Below, one piece after another: positions 33,944 to 44,176 of a stretch of 64,000 nucleotides of DNA (the first letter of the stretch is position 1; every line of letters starts with the position of its first letter). The notes beneath the pieces are model-generated. The model ran no database searches. It was not told where the DNA came from and saw nothing but the letters and a program-made list of their open reading frames with translations. The DNA is from Gymnopus androsaceus JB14 (Eukaryota > Basidiomycota > Agaricomycetes > Agaricales > Omphalotaceae): the NCBI GenBank assembly GCA_009733575.1, contig ML769506.1:123610-187609 (forward strand), given 5' to 3'. The translations under genes and the position numbers were made by a program.

Positions 33944-35279
33944 CAATTTCGCGCACGCTCTCCCTCTAAATTTCGATATATTGATTATCCGTCGCTGTGC
34001 TTCCCACATACTCGGCAATAAAGTCGTCTGCCAGACCCAGGAACCTCATTCGCCAACCTTACTTTCCGTTGGTTCCAATTAGAAGTGAGACTTCGAGAAA
34101 CAGAACTGGAACGCTGGACGCTGTTTACGCGTTCTGAATGGCGCAGATAGCATTCCAGACTCTTCTTCCTCTATTTGCTCTCTAGAAGAAGAATATGGCA
34201 GAATGTTCAAGGGCGCATTTCAGCTCACACGCTCAAATTGGCCACTGATAATGGAAGCAGCTCGAGTCGAGAAGGAAATGACGCATCCTTTCCAAATCCC
34301 AACCTTCCAGAAGCTGTATAGTACCAACGTCGAGTTCAATTCCATTGATCCCGCCAAACCAACAGTCGTCTCTTTGACGATTTCACGCTTCCTACCAGCC
34401 TTTACGACTACCACTTCCCTCTTCGAGCCCACTTCTTTCTAGAATAGGATATTTCTGAATGGAATTCCTCCATCGCAGGACGCAAATCTCGCTTAGAGTA
34501 GTGCGGCACAAATGGTGTCGGAGCGTTAACTCAGTACTCCAACGCTTGAGTCGGGCTTGGGAAAGCGATATGCTGGAATCCGAACATTGGGGAAATTATC
34601 GCGCAGCCACCCTCTTCCCTGTCATCGTGCTCCTTGGTCCTCCAGGACCCCCATTTGCATTATCATCGGACACCTGAACAACATCGAGAATTCCACTGTC
34701 TTCACCAACCCGAAACCCATCTTTCACTTTCATGTGCTATTTCATATAACCTTCCTGCAATTTCGTCGTCCACGTCACTCATTGGGCCTTTACACTCGGA
34801 TCTCGCACTACCATATGGTCTTTCCTCATACCCGTCCAGTCTTCCTTCATCACTAATCCCACGGGTTCACCAGACACAGTTCACTCCCTCTACGACCAGA
34901 CGCTTCTGAATTGCCATAGCCACACCAACGAAAATTTCTTAACACCTTACGCTTCTCGCGTACGTTGATGCTGCTCGATCGCTACCTAATGGTCCGCGTC
35001 TTGATCAACTCTCTTTGGATCGCGCTTCCTCCTCTTGGTTGCATGCACATCAGCAATTACGCAGATCCTCATAAAGTTTACACCCGTCTAAATGCATGCA
35101 ATGCAAGGCACTGATCTCAAACTTCTATATGCATAAATGCATACTTATATATTCACTTACTCTTGGATCACATCTCAATCCTCTGTGGCTCGATTAACAG
35201 GTGAGTGTCCAATCCATATTCTCCCCTATCTCTTTTCCTTCCTACCATTCTCTATCTCTTCTTGACGTCGAGACTATCC

Positions 35280-35870
35280 TCCGACGCTCCTATTTATATC
35301 ATTACTACTGAATGCTATTTCTCTGTACTACCATTACCGAGGTCAAGATTTTTCTCTTGTGCTCCCATTCGCAGTCCTATTCTAAAGTCGAGATTATTCT
35401 CTCGTACTTTTATTCGCAACCCTATTCTAAAGTCGAGGCCATTCCCTCGTTCCACTATTCATACTTTTATTCGCAATTTTATTCTCAAGTCAAGGCCATT
35501 GCCTTGCATCATTACCCACTGCAAAGTCGAGATCATTCTCTCGTACTTTTATTTGCAGTCCTATTCTACAATCAAGGATATTCCCTCGTTCCACTATTTG
35601 TCCCAAATTCGAGAACTTTATTCGCAATTCTATCCTCAAGTTAAAAGTCGAGATTATTATTATCTTATACTTTTATTCCTACTCTCTCTCTCGTACTACT
35701 ATCTGCCATGAATTTGAGACTATTCTCTCAGATTCTCTTGCACTCCTCAAATTGAGGCTGTCCCTTGTACTACTATTCATGAGGTGGAAATTATCCTCTC
35801 GCACTTCTTCTGTTTTACCGTTATTAAGTGAAGCAGAACTATTTGCAGTCCTATTCCGCGCTATCATGTA
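35280..35870 (+). repeat. Degenerate minisatellite, about 35-45 bp unit
   Basis: Recurring words TCTAAAGTCGAGATTATTCT, CTCGTACTTTTATTCGCA and CAGTCCTATTCT follow one another with drift over some 600 bp. The long ORF over this region reflects the repeat, not a protein family. Confidence 0.7.
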
Positions 35871-37202
35871 TGTGCACGTGCATCATCCAAGCAAAGCTTG
35901 GATTATTGTGTTGGGTGTATTTCTCCTATCCTTGACTCGAGGCTATTCTTTGAGCAGCGGCGATGCAAGCTCATCTCATTGTGGACACCTCGGAGTATGC
36001 CGCATTGAGTGACTCTGTGGATTCACCGGTGTCAATATTACTTTCTGGATGAGACATTTAATCAAGTCTCTGTGGTTCTTCTGCCCAATCCGACCATTAC
36101 TTCCTATTTCCACTTCTGAGTTATCTCTTCACTTTCACAGGACAATACTCGCACAGTAATGTGTCACATTATTCCCATCCCAAATCGCTACTATATATGA
36201 ATCATTGCCATTCACGCGACCATTGCCCTTCTCACCACATTCTTTCCTGAATATCTTATTACCCGCATTCCCCGTTTACAGCTGGTTTACAGTGTTATTT
36301 GCTGTTACAACCATGACTCATGGCCTTTGGATCAAATGTATTCAATCGCTGTGGTTATTTTACCCATTACTCGAATCGGATTGGCAAAATTCCACCACAT
36401 AATTGCTCCCTACCTACTACAATATAAAACCACACTTGGTCGACCACAATCTCGATGATGGTACTTCTTGATTCAGCCAAACCTGTGGACTTCCTTGACG
36501 CTCTTCAGATTCAACACTCTCATCCTTCCATTCTAATTCATCAATTCCCCTCAGCTCCTTCTTCCCATTCCCATCTATATATGGTATTCAAGATCTTGGA
36601 CTCCTTGTTCAAATTTGATGGTTTTGCTCCACAGACAATCTAATTACCTCTATATCGATGGTTTTATTTCAACAAGGTGTTATTATACTCGTTCCCGAGC
36701 TTACCCTCGTGGTTCTTCTTAATCTTCTCAGATTACTGAGTCTTACCATCATGTCAGTTCGCTAAACCCTGCATTGGGTACCTCCCATTCACGTGATTCC
36801 AATCTCTTGTCTTCGAACCAGAATCCATACTCCCGATTCCTCTATCTGGATTCTCTTAATTTGGCTTATCATTTATCGCTAATATCAACTTAGCGACCAT
36901 TGATCTAACCTTACTTTCCAGAACTTGCCCTCTTCATCTGTGTATCTATGCTCTCGGATTCCTTGTCATTTGTAATGCAATTCTTGATTTGACATTTCAC
37001 AATCTGGGGCCTATTTCAATGTTCTCATATTCACGCTCCCAATCACAACAATTCTGATACCATCTTGTACAACTCTTCATGGTACTACAGTAACCCAGCT
37101 CGAATGGACCCATAAGGACACTCGCCCTTTTTCGCCGTTCTCCCGCGATTGAGCTCTGGCTCTGTTCGGGTCGTCCGGTTCACCCGGCGACCACGGGCGG
37201 GA

Positions 37203-37293
37203 GCGCGGGGCTAAAGCCCAGCCAAACCCCTTCGCAAGTAGCATTCCATTTACATAATTTCCACTTACTCCGAACTAGCCATAGTCTGGCTTA
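37203..37293 (+). repeat. Direct repeat A, copy 1
   Basis: Matches 37516-37604 almost exactly, from GCGCGGGGCTAAAGCCCAGC to CATAGTCTGGCTTA. It directly abuts repeat B copy 2. Confidence 0.85.
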
Positions 37294-37431
37294 TTCCGAG
37301 ATAAGTTGCCAGAGGCAGCTTATCAGAGGATAAGCCAGCCAGGCGGTGTGAGTCAGCTAGCGCCAGATTAGCGCCTATTGACTTGTTGCTTTTGACTCTC
37401 ACCCCCATCGAATTCTAAGTCTTTTCTCGCT
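37294..37431 (+). repeat. Dispersed direct repeat B, copy 2
   Basis: Second copy of the 33795-33943 repeat, lacking the 11-bp insertion. Beyond the right border the two copies keep only weak similarity (CTCTAAAT words). Confidence 0.85.
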
Positions 37432-37515
37432 TGCCCACCCACCCACACCTCTAAATCTCACCCAGCTGTATGCTACAGCTTTAGTTTCCGCGTGTGTCAT
37501 TTTAGTTGCCCACCC

Positions 37516-37604
37516 GCGCGGGGCTAAAGCCCAGCCAAACCCCTTCGCAAGTAGCATTCCATTTACATAATTTCCACTTACTCCGAACTAGCCATAGTCT
37601 GGCT
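37516..37604 (+). repeat. Direct repeat A, copy 2
   Basis: Second copy of 37203-37293. The A-B-spacer-A arrangement ends right before the 3' flank of the first F-box-like gene. Confidence 0.85.
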
Positions 37605-37829
37605 TATCCCGGCGTCCAGGCCAGGCATACATTCATAAGTAGGGGCTATCGAAATGTTCGAAAAATACGGGGTTGTTGATCGAGAAAGAACAGAAAGAAA
37701 GGTTGTCTTCAGGAATTGCATGGCTATAAAGAACAAAGTTCTATCAAAATCATCCTCAAGCATCGAGGTGGCAGCTAAGTACATAAGAAATTCATATGTA
37801 GGGTCGAGAACAATTAAAAACGTACAAAT

Positions 37830-39186
37830 CTAAGATGACTGAATAGGTACTTGGTAAGGCCTTCCATTAACTTCAACTCTACATTCTGGACTAACAGGTA
37901 CGTCTTGGAAAAACAATGACATGGCAGTATCTGGAACGAACAAAAAGTCAACATTCCGCAACATGCAGCGAGAGTATTTTAACATCGTTTTCAGTTCGTT
38001 GAATGAGTTTCTCGTTTCAAAGAGTGCATCCGGAACATTACTATGAACTAAAAGAAAAGTCAGATTAGGGAGCTGAACATAGTCCCAGACTCCATCGGGA
38101 AACTGCTCGTCTCCGTAGACGACGGTCAAACTTGTCAGGTGGGTGTGAAAGACAGAGGCAAGAGGGGACGGTGTGGCAGCGTCGTTTGGGTAATGAAATG
38201 AAGATACGCGTAGGCTTTGCAAAAGAGGGCATCTTTCGAGCAAGCCTCTCATGTAGCCACCGATGTATTTGACCTCAATTTCCAGGAATGTTAGGTTCGT
38301 GAGGTCTATTGGATCTGTCGAACGGAGAAACGGAGTCCATAAGTTGCGTAGACGAGGGCAATTAAGCGATAGATGCTCGAGGAATCTAGGTGGTTCGGTT
38401 TTCAAGCTATAATCTTCCCCGATAACGATAGCAAGCTTCATAAACTCCGAAGTGGGTTCCTCTCGAGTAGCATACATCTAGCAGCTTTTCCAGCTCAGGA
38501 AAGCTCCTCAGCGAGATATAAAAATCCTTACATCGGGATATCGTATGTCCTGCAAGAGTATTTAGGACACTGAGCTCAAAATTGGAGAAGTCAGGCTCGC
38601 CATTGCGCAGCAGTTTAAGACACAGAGGTGTAGTCCCAGAGCGCAGAAGGACTTCCTCCGTCATGTTTGTGAACTGGGACTCTGCATCAGTAGTTGTGGA
38701 ACGCGCCAGCGTGAGATGTATACGCGACCATAGAGTGGGCCGGGAAAGAATGAGCTCCCGCCACCAAGAGCAGGTCCACGTCAATACAAAGACGCGACCA
38801 ATGCCACGAGCAATGGAACGGTGGATTTCAAGACCAATGAACTGGTCGGCAGTGACAAGCTCAAAAATTTCTCCCAGTACATCCGGTGGAAGTTTTCGGA
38901 TGGGAGAAAGTAACGACTTTCGAGACTGCAAAACTTTATTCAGCTGGTTGCGTTGGTCCTGCAGTCGAGCTATAGCATCGTCATATCTCTGGAGATCGCT
39001 GCTGTTACGCTCGATGAGGGATTGCAGCTGGGCTCGCTCGACCTCCGAATTCGGGATGTCGTTGGAGCGATTTTTCGCGCAGAGATCGTCGTAAACATCT
39101 CGATGTGCGGGGTCGAGCTCTGGAAGGAATGTGTCCAGTTCGGACTGGCAAGAAGAACAGCGTCGAAAGGTATTGGAGATCGACAT
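37830..39186 (-). CDS. F-box-like protein, family copy 1 (one frameshift)
   Basis: F-box proteins recruit substrates to SCF ubiquitin ligases. This copy starts MSISNTFRRCSSCQSELDTF. It has a coiled coil (about residues 45-80: RAQLQSLIERNSSDLQRYDD), the F-box-like motif SPIRKLPPDVLGEIFELVTA, then WSRIHLTL and leucine-rich repeats to QVPIQSS. Compared with the intact copy at 45109, one extra base near 38445 (in DNA for the GTHFELMKL equivalent) shifts the frame, and the first part stops soon after. The second part reads on cleanly from about 38440 to 37830. It is very likely a recent pseudogene, unless the base is a sequencing error. Confidence 0.75.
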
Positions 39187-39369
39187 GGCGTTCGTGTGGA
39201 AAGAAATTGGGGTTGGAAGTTGAATGTGAAGAAGCGGTCCGCGCTTACACTGGTCAGCATGCTTACAATTCACCAGAGGCGCCGAGGAGAAGATATCGAA
39301 AGTAAATGCCCGGTGTTACATTTCACTGCCGCTGATATTTTGTGATACTGAAGGATAGACATAACATAC

Positions 39370-39790
39370 AGTAAGTAGTACTAGGAAATAGGACAGTAAC
39401 GCTACAAGCAAACTAGTAAATGTAGCCAAAGATATGGATCCAGCGTTCTTACAACGAGTATCTCCGTGATCGAGAATGCCAGAGGAAGTGGTCTGTCGAC
39501 CCAAGACTCACTCTGAAAGGAAGAGAAATGACACCATGGCCAGTCTTACGGTTAGAAGATCGTCACTGAGGTTAATTGCTTTGCAGGTAGCGTCAACGTG
39601 TGTAGAAAAGAGGTGCCATTAGACAGCATTAGACTCCCTCATTTTGATAAGTACATAGCCCGGCATGTCTCCAAGCTATGTACTTATGTCAAAATGTCAG
39701 CTATGTGACACACGCGAGAAGTGGTGGTCGCATAGGGAATGATATCGTGATACATCAGGGAGACAGGAAACAACAAGGATTTCACGCTAC
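39370..39790 (-). repeat. Inverted copy of 47545-47935
   Basis: Reads on the minus strand like 47545-47935: AGCGTGAAATCCTTGTTGTT, CCTGATGTATCACGATATCA, GACATAAGTACATAG-type words, then the rps22 last-exon fragment. The two segments flank the block holding F-box copies 1-3, rps17 and rps22 in opposite orientations. Confidence 0.8.
39400..39512 (-). pseudogene. rps22 last-exon fragment, copy 1
   Basis: Minus strand: GACCACTTCCTCTGGCATTC, then AAGAACGCTGGATCCAT and TTGGCTACATTTACTAGTTT. This matches the last exon of rps22 (44880-44961) but has an insertion after AAGAACG(C/T)TGGA that is shared by the other fragments. It lies upstream of F-box copy 1 in the same orientation, as rps22 lies upstream of F-box copy 3. 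Confidence 0.8.
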
Positions 39791-39814
39791 AGAACTCAAC
39801 GGATACATCTGCAA

Positions 39815-39930
39815 AACCTGGTTGGTCTCCAGAGGTCTCCAGAGATCTCCAGAGCTCTGATAGCTGTCAAAAAGCTGTCAAACTCCTCCAGATGTCTCTG
39901 GAGGTCTCTGGAGATCTCTGGAATCACTAT
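39815..39930. repeat. Palindromic TCTCCAGAGA-rich segment
   Basis: The left half repeats TCTCCAGAG about three times and the right half repeats CTCTGGAGG/ATCTCTGGA. The halves are inverted around AGCTGTCAAAAAGCTGTCAA, so the strand could fold into a long hairpin. Confidence 0.7.
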
Positions 39931-40176
39931 CCTTGCTCCAGAGACGAACGAAATGTATTGTGATGGTACAGGTTTTGCTGATGTAGGTGTGAGGATCCGA
40001 CATAAGTTACTGCGATATCGACGCGTTGTGCATCTCTATGATGCCTCAACTCGGATATCTGACTCTGGAGAATATCTAGCTGGGTTTCTGCTTCGAGGAT
40101 GTGATTTTGAAGGAAAGATCGCGGTTAGCTTGAGCTATGATCTTGGGCTAGATATTATGATATTGCAGAGGGCTAT

Positions 40177-41157
40177 TAGGCTCGGTCCCAGCCTGTCTAT
40201 GAGCTCACTGCCCTTGGTGGGAGCTGTCGATAGACAGGCTGGTGCAACTCGGAAGCTTTTGAGTGAGTGCGCACGGAGTTTGAAATTTTTGATGCCGGCC
40301 TTGGCGCTTAGCTGTAATTTTACTTCTTCCATCGTTGTACACGTCGTTGAACGTTTGGCTACGCGTCCTTAACCCAAATTTCGTACAATATCAGTGATAC
40401 TTCACTCTTACAGCTGTTCCAAAAAACCTAGGCCACTTTGTAATTTTGCTGCAGTGACGCAAGACATTCAATTCTGGTGGGGCTTGTAGGCGATTGAATC
40501 AAACGGAGTAGCAACTGAATAGGGAGCCGTATGTAAACAAGTTTTTGAAGTGGCCTAGGTTTTTTGGAACAGCTGTAATATCTAATTATCGACTTTATTC
40601 GCCATTGATCACAATTGACGGGATTCCAAACACATTAATTCACGAATGAGTCACCGGTCCGCCATCCGATTTCCGCTTCCCGTGTGTAGAACTGAACTGC
40701 GGGACCCTTACTAGCCTTGTCCAATACAGCGAAAGACTTCCAAAGAAGCTTCATTTCTTCATCTGTCAACAATAGAAGATAGTCGGATCCTTCGAGGAGC
40801 TCCAAGAATGCGACGGTGGCTGGCTGTGAAAGAGAAAAGGTATCAAGCTCTTTCCTGAGATCTTCGCGTGTTTGAGCCATTGGAGAGCGCAGTTTCGGTG
40901 AATAAAGTCGATTAATTAGGGATTAAGAATGATTTATTATTGATAGCGTATAAAATTTCGGTCAAGAACGCGCGAACAAATGTTCAACGACGTGTACAAC
41001 GATGGGGAACAAAACGCTATAGTTAAGCGCCAAGGCCGGCATCAAAAATTTCAAACTCCGTGCGCACTCACTCAAAAGCTTCCGAGTTGCACCAGCCTGT
41101 CTATCGACAGCTCCCGCCAAGGGCAGTGAGCTCATAGACAGGCTGGGACCGAGCCTA
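40177..41157. mobile_element. Mutator-like element with long terminal inverted repeats (981 bp)
   Basis: Both ends begin TAGGCTCGGTCCCAGCCTGT and stay nearly identical as inverted copies for about 150 bp (weaker to about 200 bp). The flanks are exact 9-bp duplications GAGGGCTAT (40168-40176 and 41158-41166). The empty target is visible at 46626-46634 in the homologous convergent ORF beside F-box copy 3. Long TIRs with a 9-bp duplication fit Mutator-like elements. The inside holds a mariner-type MITE and an 81-codon minus ORF (40635-40880) of unknown origin, possibly captured. No transposase. Confidence 0.9.
40411..40575. mobile_element. Tc1/mariner-type MITE (165 bp)
   Basis: Perfect inverted ends starting CAGCTGTTCCAAAAAACCTA and extending to GGCCACTT (28 bp), flanked by TA on both sides (40409-40410, 40576-40577). 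TA target duplication and small size fit a mariner-derived MITE. It is nested inside the Mutator-like element. Confidence 0.85.
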
Positions 41158-41324
41158 GAGGGCTATCATGATAGAAAAATATGAGGGTCGTTGATCGAGA
41201 AAGATCGAAGAAAGGCTGCCTTCGGGAATTGCATGGCCATAAAGAACCAAGTTCTATCAAAATCATCCTCGAGCGTCGAGGTGGCAGCTACATAAGAAGT
41301 GTATGAGGTCAAGAACATTCGAAT

Positions 41325-42987
41325 CTAGGGTGACCGAATAGGTACTTGATAAGGCTTTCCACTAACTATAACTCTACATTCTGGACTAACAGGTACGTCT
41401 TGGAAGAACAACGACACGGCGGTATCTGTAACGAAGAAAAATTCAACATTCTGCAACATGCAGCGAGAGTATTTTAACATCGTTTTCAGTTCGTTGAATG
41501 AGTTTCTCGTTTCAAAGAATGCATCCGGAACATCACTATAAACTGAAAGACAAGTCAGATTAGGGAGCCGAACATAGTCCCAGACCCCATCGGGAAACTG
41601 CTCGTCTCTGTAGTCGACGGTCAGACTCGTCAGATGAGTGTGACAGACAGAGGCGAGAGAGGATGGTGCGTCGTTTCGGGAATGAAATGAAGATACCCAT
41701 AGGCTTTGCAAAAGAGGGCATCTTTCGAGCAAGCCTCTCATGCAGTGTTGTCATTGACCCCGTCAGACCCGGGTCAGACCGCGAGTCTGATCAAATCCGC
41801 TGCCGGGTCGGGGTCACAAAGTCTGACCTTTGGCCCAGTCATAGAAATTTCGGCAAGTCAGTGGCTGTTCAAGCGAAATTTCCCATGATTCGTTAAGCGC
41901 TTATGAGCTATGAAGCGCTAAACGCTTGACCCTCGGTCCCCCGCACCGTCATGACTTGATCGGGTCAGACCCAAAAGTCAGTCTTTGGGTCAGACCGACC
42001 GGGTCAGGTCGGAGGTCAGACCTCTGACCCTGACTTTGCCAACACTGCTCTCATGTAGCCACCGAAGAATTTGCCATCAATTTGCAAGACCTTTAAGCTC
42101 GTGAGGTCTATCGGATCTGTTGGGCGGAGAAACGGAATCCGCAAGGTGCATAGACGAGGGCAATTAAGTGATGGATGTTCGAGAAATCTAGGTGGTTCGG
42201 TTTTCAAGTCATAAGCGTCCTCGATAACGATAGAAAGCTTCATAAGCTCGAAGTAGGTGCCTGATACTAGGAAGCTCGGGTACAGCTTATCTAAATCTGA
42301 AAAGCTCCTCAGCCAGATATCCAAATCCTTACATCGGGATATCGTATGTCCTGCAGGAATATTTAGGACACTGAGCTGAAACTCGGAGAAGTCAGGCTCG
42401 TCAATTTTAAGACACAGAGGTGTAGTCCCAGAGCGCAGAAGGACTTCCACCATCATGTTTATGAACTGGGAAACTTTAATAGCATGGACATCATCCAGCC
42501 TGAGCTGTATACGGGACCATAGAGTGGGCCGGGAGAGAATGAGCTTCCGCCACCAAGAGCAGATCCACGTCAATCTAAAGACGCGACCAATGCCCCGAGC
42601 AAAGGAATGAGGTCCAAAACGGTAGGTTCCAAGAATAATGAACTGGTCGGCAGTGACGAGCTCAAAGATTTCTCCCAGTAAATCCGGTGACAGTTTACGG
42701 ATGGGAGAAATCAACGACTTTTGATATTGCACAATTTTATCCAGCTGGTTGCGTTGGGCCTGCAGTCGAGCTATAGCGTCGTCGTATCTCTGGAGATCGC
42801 TACTGTTACGCTCGATGAGGGATTGCAGCTGGGCTCGCTCGACCTCCGAATTTGGGATGTCGTTGGAGCGATTTTTCGCGCAGAGATCATCGTAGATATC
42901 TCGATGTGCGGGGTCGAGCTCTCGAGGGAATGTGTCCATTTCGGACTGGCAAGAAGAACACAGTCGAAAGGTATTGGAAGTGGACAT
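41325..42987 (-). pseudogene. F-box-like protein, family copy 2, split by a MITE
   Basis: It starts at ATG 42987 (MSTSNTFRLCSSCQSEMDTF) and keeps the coiled coil, the F-box-like motif SPIRKLSPDLLGEIFELV and the leucine-rich part up to FFGGYM. There a 305-bp insertion (41743-42047 plus one target duplication) breaks the frame. After the insertion it continues MRGLLERCPLLQSLWVSSF to QVPIRSP at 41325. Removing the insertion and one 8-bp duplicate would leave a continuous frame, so the MITE is the only visible lesion. It is oriented away from rps17's 3' end and shares 5'-flanking DNA with copies 1 and 3. Confidence 0.85.
41743..42047. mobile_element. hAT-type MITE inserted in an F-box gene (305 bp)
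   Basis: Ends CAGTGTTGTCATTGAC and, inverted, CAGTGTTGGCAAAGTC. Exact 8-bp duplications CTCTCATG flank it (41735-41742, 42048-42055). The intact paralogue at 46035-46042 has a single CATGAGAG at this site. The interior is full of GGGTCAGACC-type repeats in both orientations. CAGTGTTG ends with an 8-bp duplication fit hAT. Confidence 0.93.
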
Positions 42988-43295
42988 GGCGTTCGTACGC
43001 GTTTGGAAAAGAAAATGGAGGTGGTAGTTGAATATCAAGAAGCGGTCCGCGCTTACACTGGTCAGCATGCTTACAATTCACCAGAGGCGCCGAGAAGACA
43101 TTCAAGTAAATGTAGTTTCCTCAAAGTTTCCTCTCCTTGTTTCTTTTAACCTGCAACAATCTGTTTCCATCGAATATTACGTGCTCTACTTCGTTTAACA
43201 TCTCACAATGTCCGTCAGATAGTAGTCACCATAAGTCTTTTTTTATCTGGGCATGGTTACATAGAAGCATGAATGACAAAAAAACTACAAGACGT

Positions 43296-43894
43296 TCATG
43301 ACCGTGCAGCACCAGGCACGTTACGACGCTCCCTTCTCGGTCCACGCTCAGGTACGGCGACGATGGGGGCAGCGATAGTGACTTGGATGGAGTCAAAGTT
43401 GAGAGCAGTGAGAAGGGCCTGGAAGACAGAAAAAGCTTAATAAATTATTAACAAAATGAACGATCGAAGGCACCTTGGTTTCAGGGTCAACCTCAAGACC
43501 AGCAACAGAGGTATCGAGAGCAGAGACTTCGGGAACATAGTTGTCCTTGCGCTCACGCTCTTCCTCCTGCAGTTTGAAAGAAATACCGGGAACAGGACCT
43601 TTCTGGATACGCTTCATCAAATGCGTAGTGAAGCCGGAGATTTTGTTGCGCAGACGCTTGGAAGGAACGACGGCGACTTCATCGATGATACGCTTGTTGG
43701 TGTGGAAGTCGAGAGTGAGACGAGGGTAGCTAAAAAATCGAATTTATTAGAGATTCAAAAATAATAATGCAAGTTTTACGCACTATTTCTCAATCAACAC
43801 CCTGGAAGCCCTCTTGGTAGTTTTTGTTCTAACTCGACCCTAAATTCCAAGGATGAGTTGGAGATGCGCTGAATCCAAGCTCGATACTTGCCAT
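43296..43894 (-). CDS. rps17: 40S ribosomal protein S17 (eS17)
   Basis: Small-subunit ribosomal protein. ATG 43892-43894 is its own exon. A 52-nt GC-AG intron (43840-43891, donor GCAAGT) follows, then [19 protein letters not shown] (exon 43784-43839). Next comes an exon from 43729 with [40 protein letters not shown] and [17 protein letters not shown]. After one more intron, [20 protein letters not shown] continues to the stop at 43296-43298. Length and sequence match the eS17 family, with a slightly extended C-terminus. It is head-to-head with rps22, 282 bp between start codons. Confidence 0.95.
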
Positions 43895-44176
43895 TTTCTA
43901 CGTGCGTGTTGGGAGACTGAGACCGAGAATCAGAGGATGGAGGGAAGAAAAGTGGCGTGGCTTGAAACTGGCTAGATCACGTTCTGCAGTATTAGCCACC
44001 AGAAATAGGCGCTTATTATTTTTTCGTTCTCTCTTCTTCCTCCAATCTCCCTCCAAAAGGTGTTTATATAGCCCGTTTGACTCGCGCTTTCCGTAGTGCG
44101 ACACTCAGACTGGGTTTTAATTTGTACTTATACTGTTTGTAGGCCATACTTGATCGACCTTTTTTCGTCTTTCAAA
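43895..44176. promoter_or_regulatory. Shared rps17-rps22 divergent promoter region
   Basis: The 282 bp between the two start codons must hold both promoters. Pyrimidine-rich runs near 44020-44060 and 44160-44175 lie just before the rps22 start, as is common for ribosomal protein genes. Co-regulation of the pair is inference from the layout. Confidence 0.6.

Larger units (their letters stand above)
33500..37829. other. Repeat-rich region without a supported gene
   Basis: About 4.3 kb with no ORF resembling a protein family. It contains two pairs of dispersed direct repeats (33795/37294 and 37203/37516), a degenerate minisatellite (about 35280-35870) and a GC-rich patch near 37130-37220. CAATAAA near 34016 and the partly matching 5' borders hint at LTR remnants, but I found no primer-binding site, polypurine tract or polymerase. 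Confidence 0.4.

Noticed and set aside
35205..35711. 168-codon hydrophobic ORF
   Set aside because: Produced by the pyrimidine-rich minisatellite; a second overlapping frame shows the same repetition.
38582..39094. 170-codon plus ORF over F-box copy 1
   Set aside because: Antisense shadow of the F-box gene. The same shadow appears over copies 2-4 and depends on the coding constraint of the real frame.
39953..40372. 139-codon plus ORF
   Set aside because: It runs into the left arm of the Mutator-like element and its reading is set by the inverted repeat, not by a gene.
42721..43149. 142-codon plus ORF over F-box copy 2
   Set aside because: Antisense shadow, as above.
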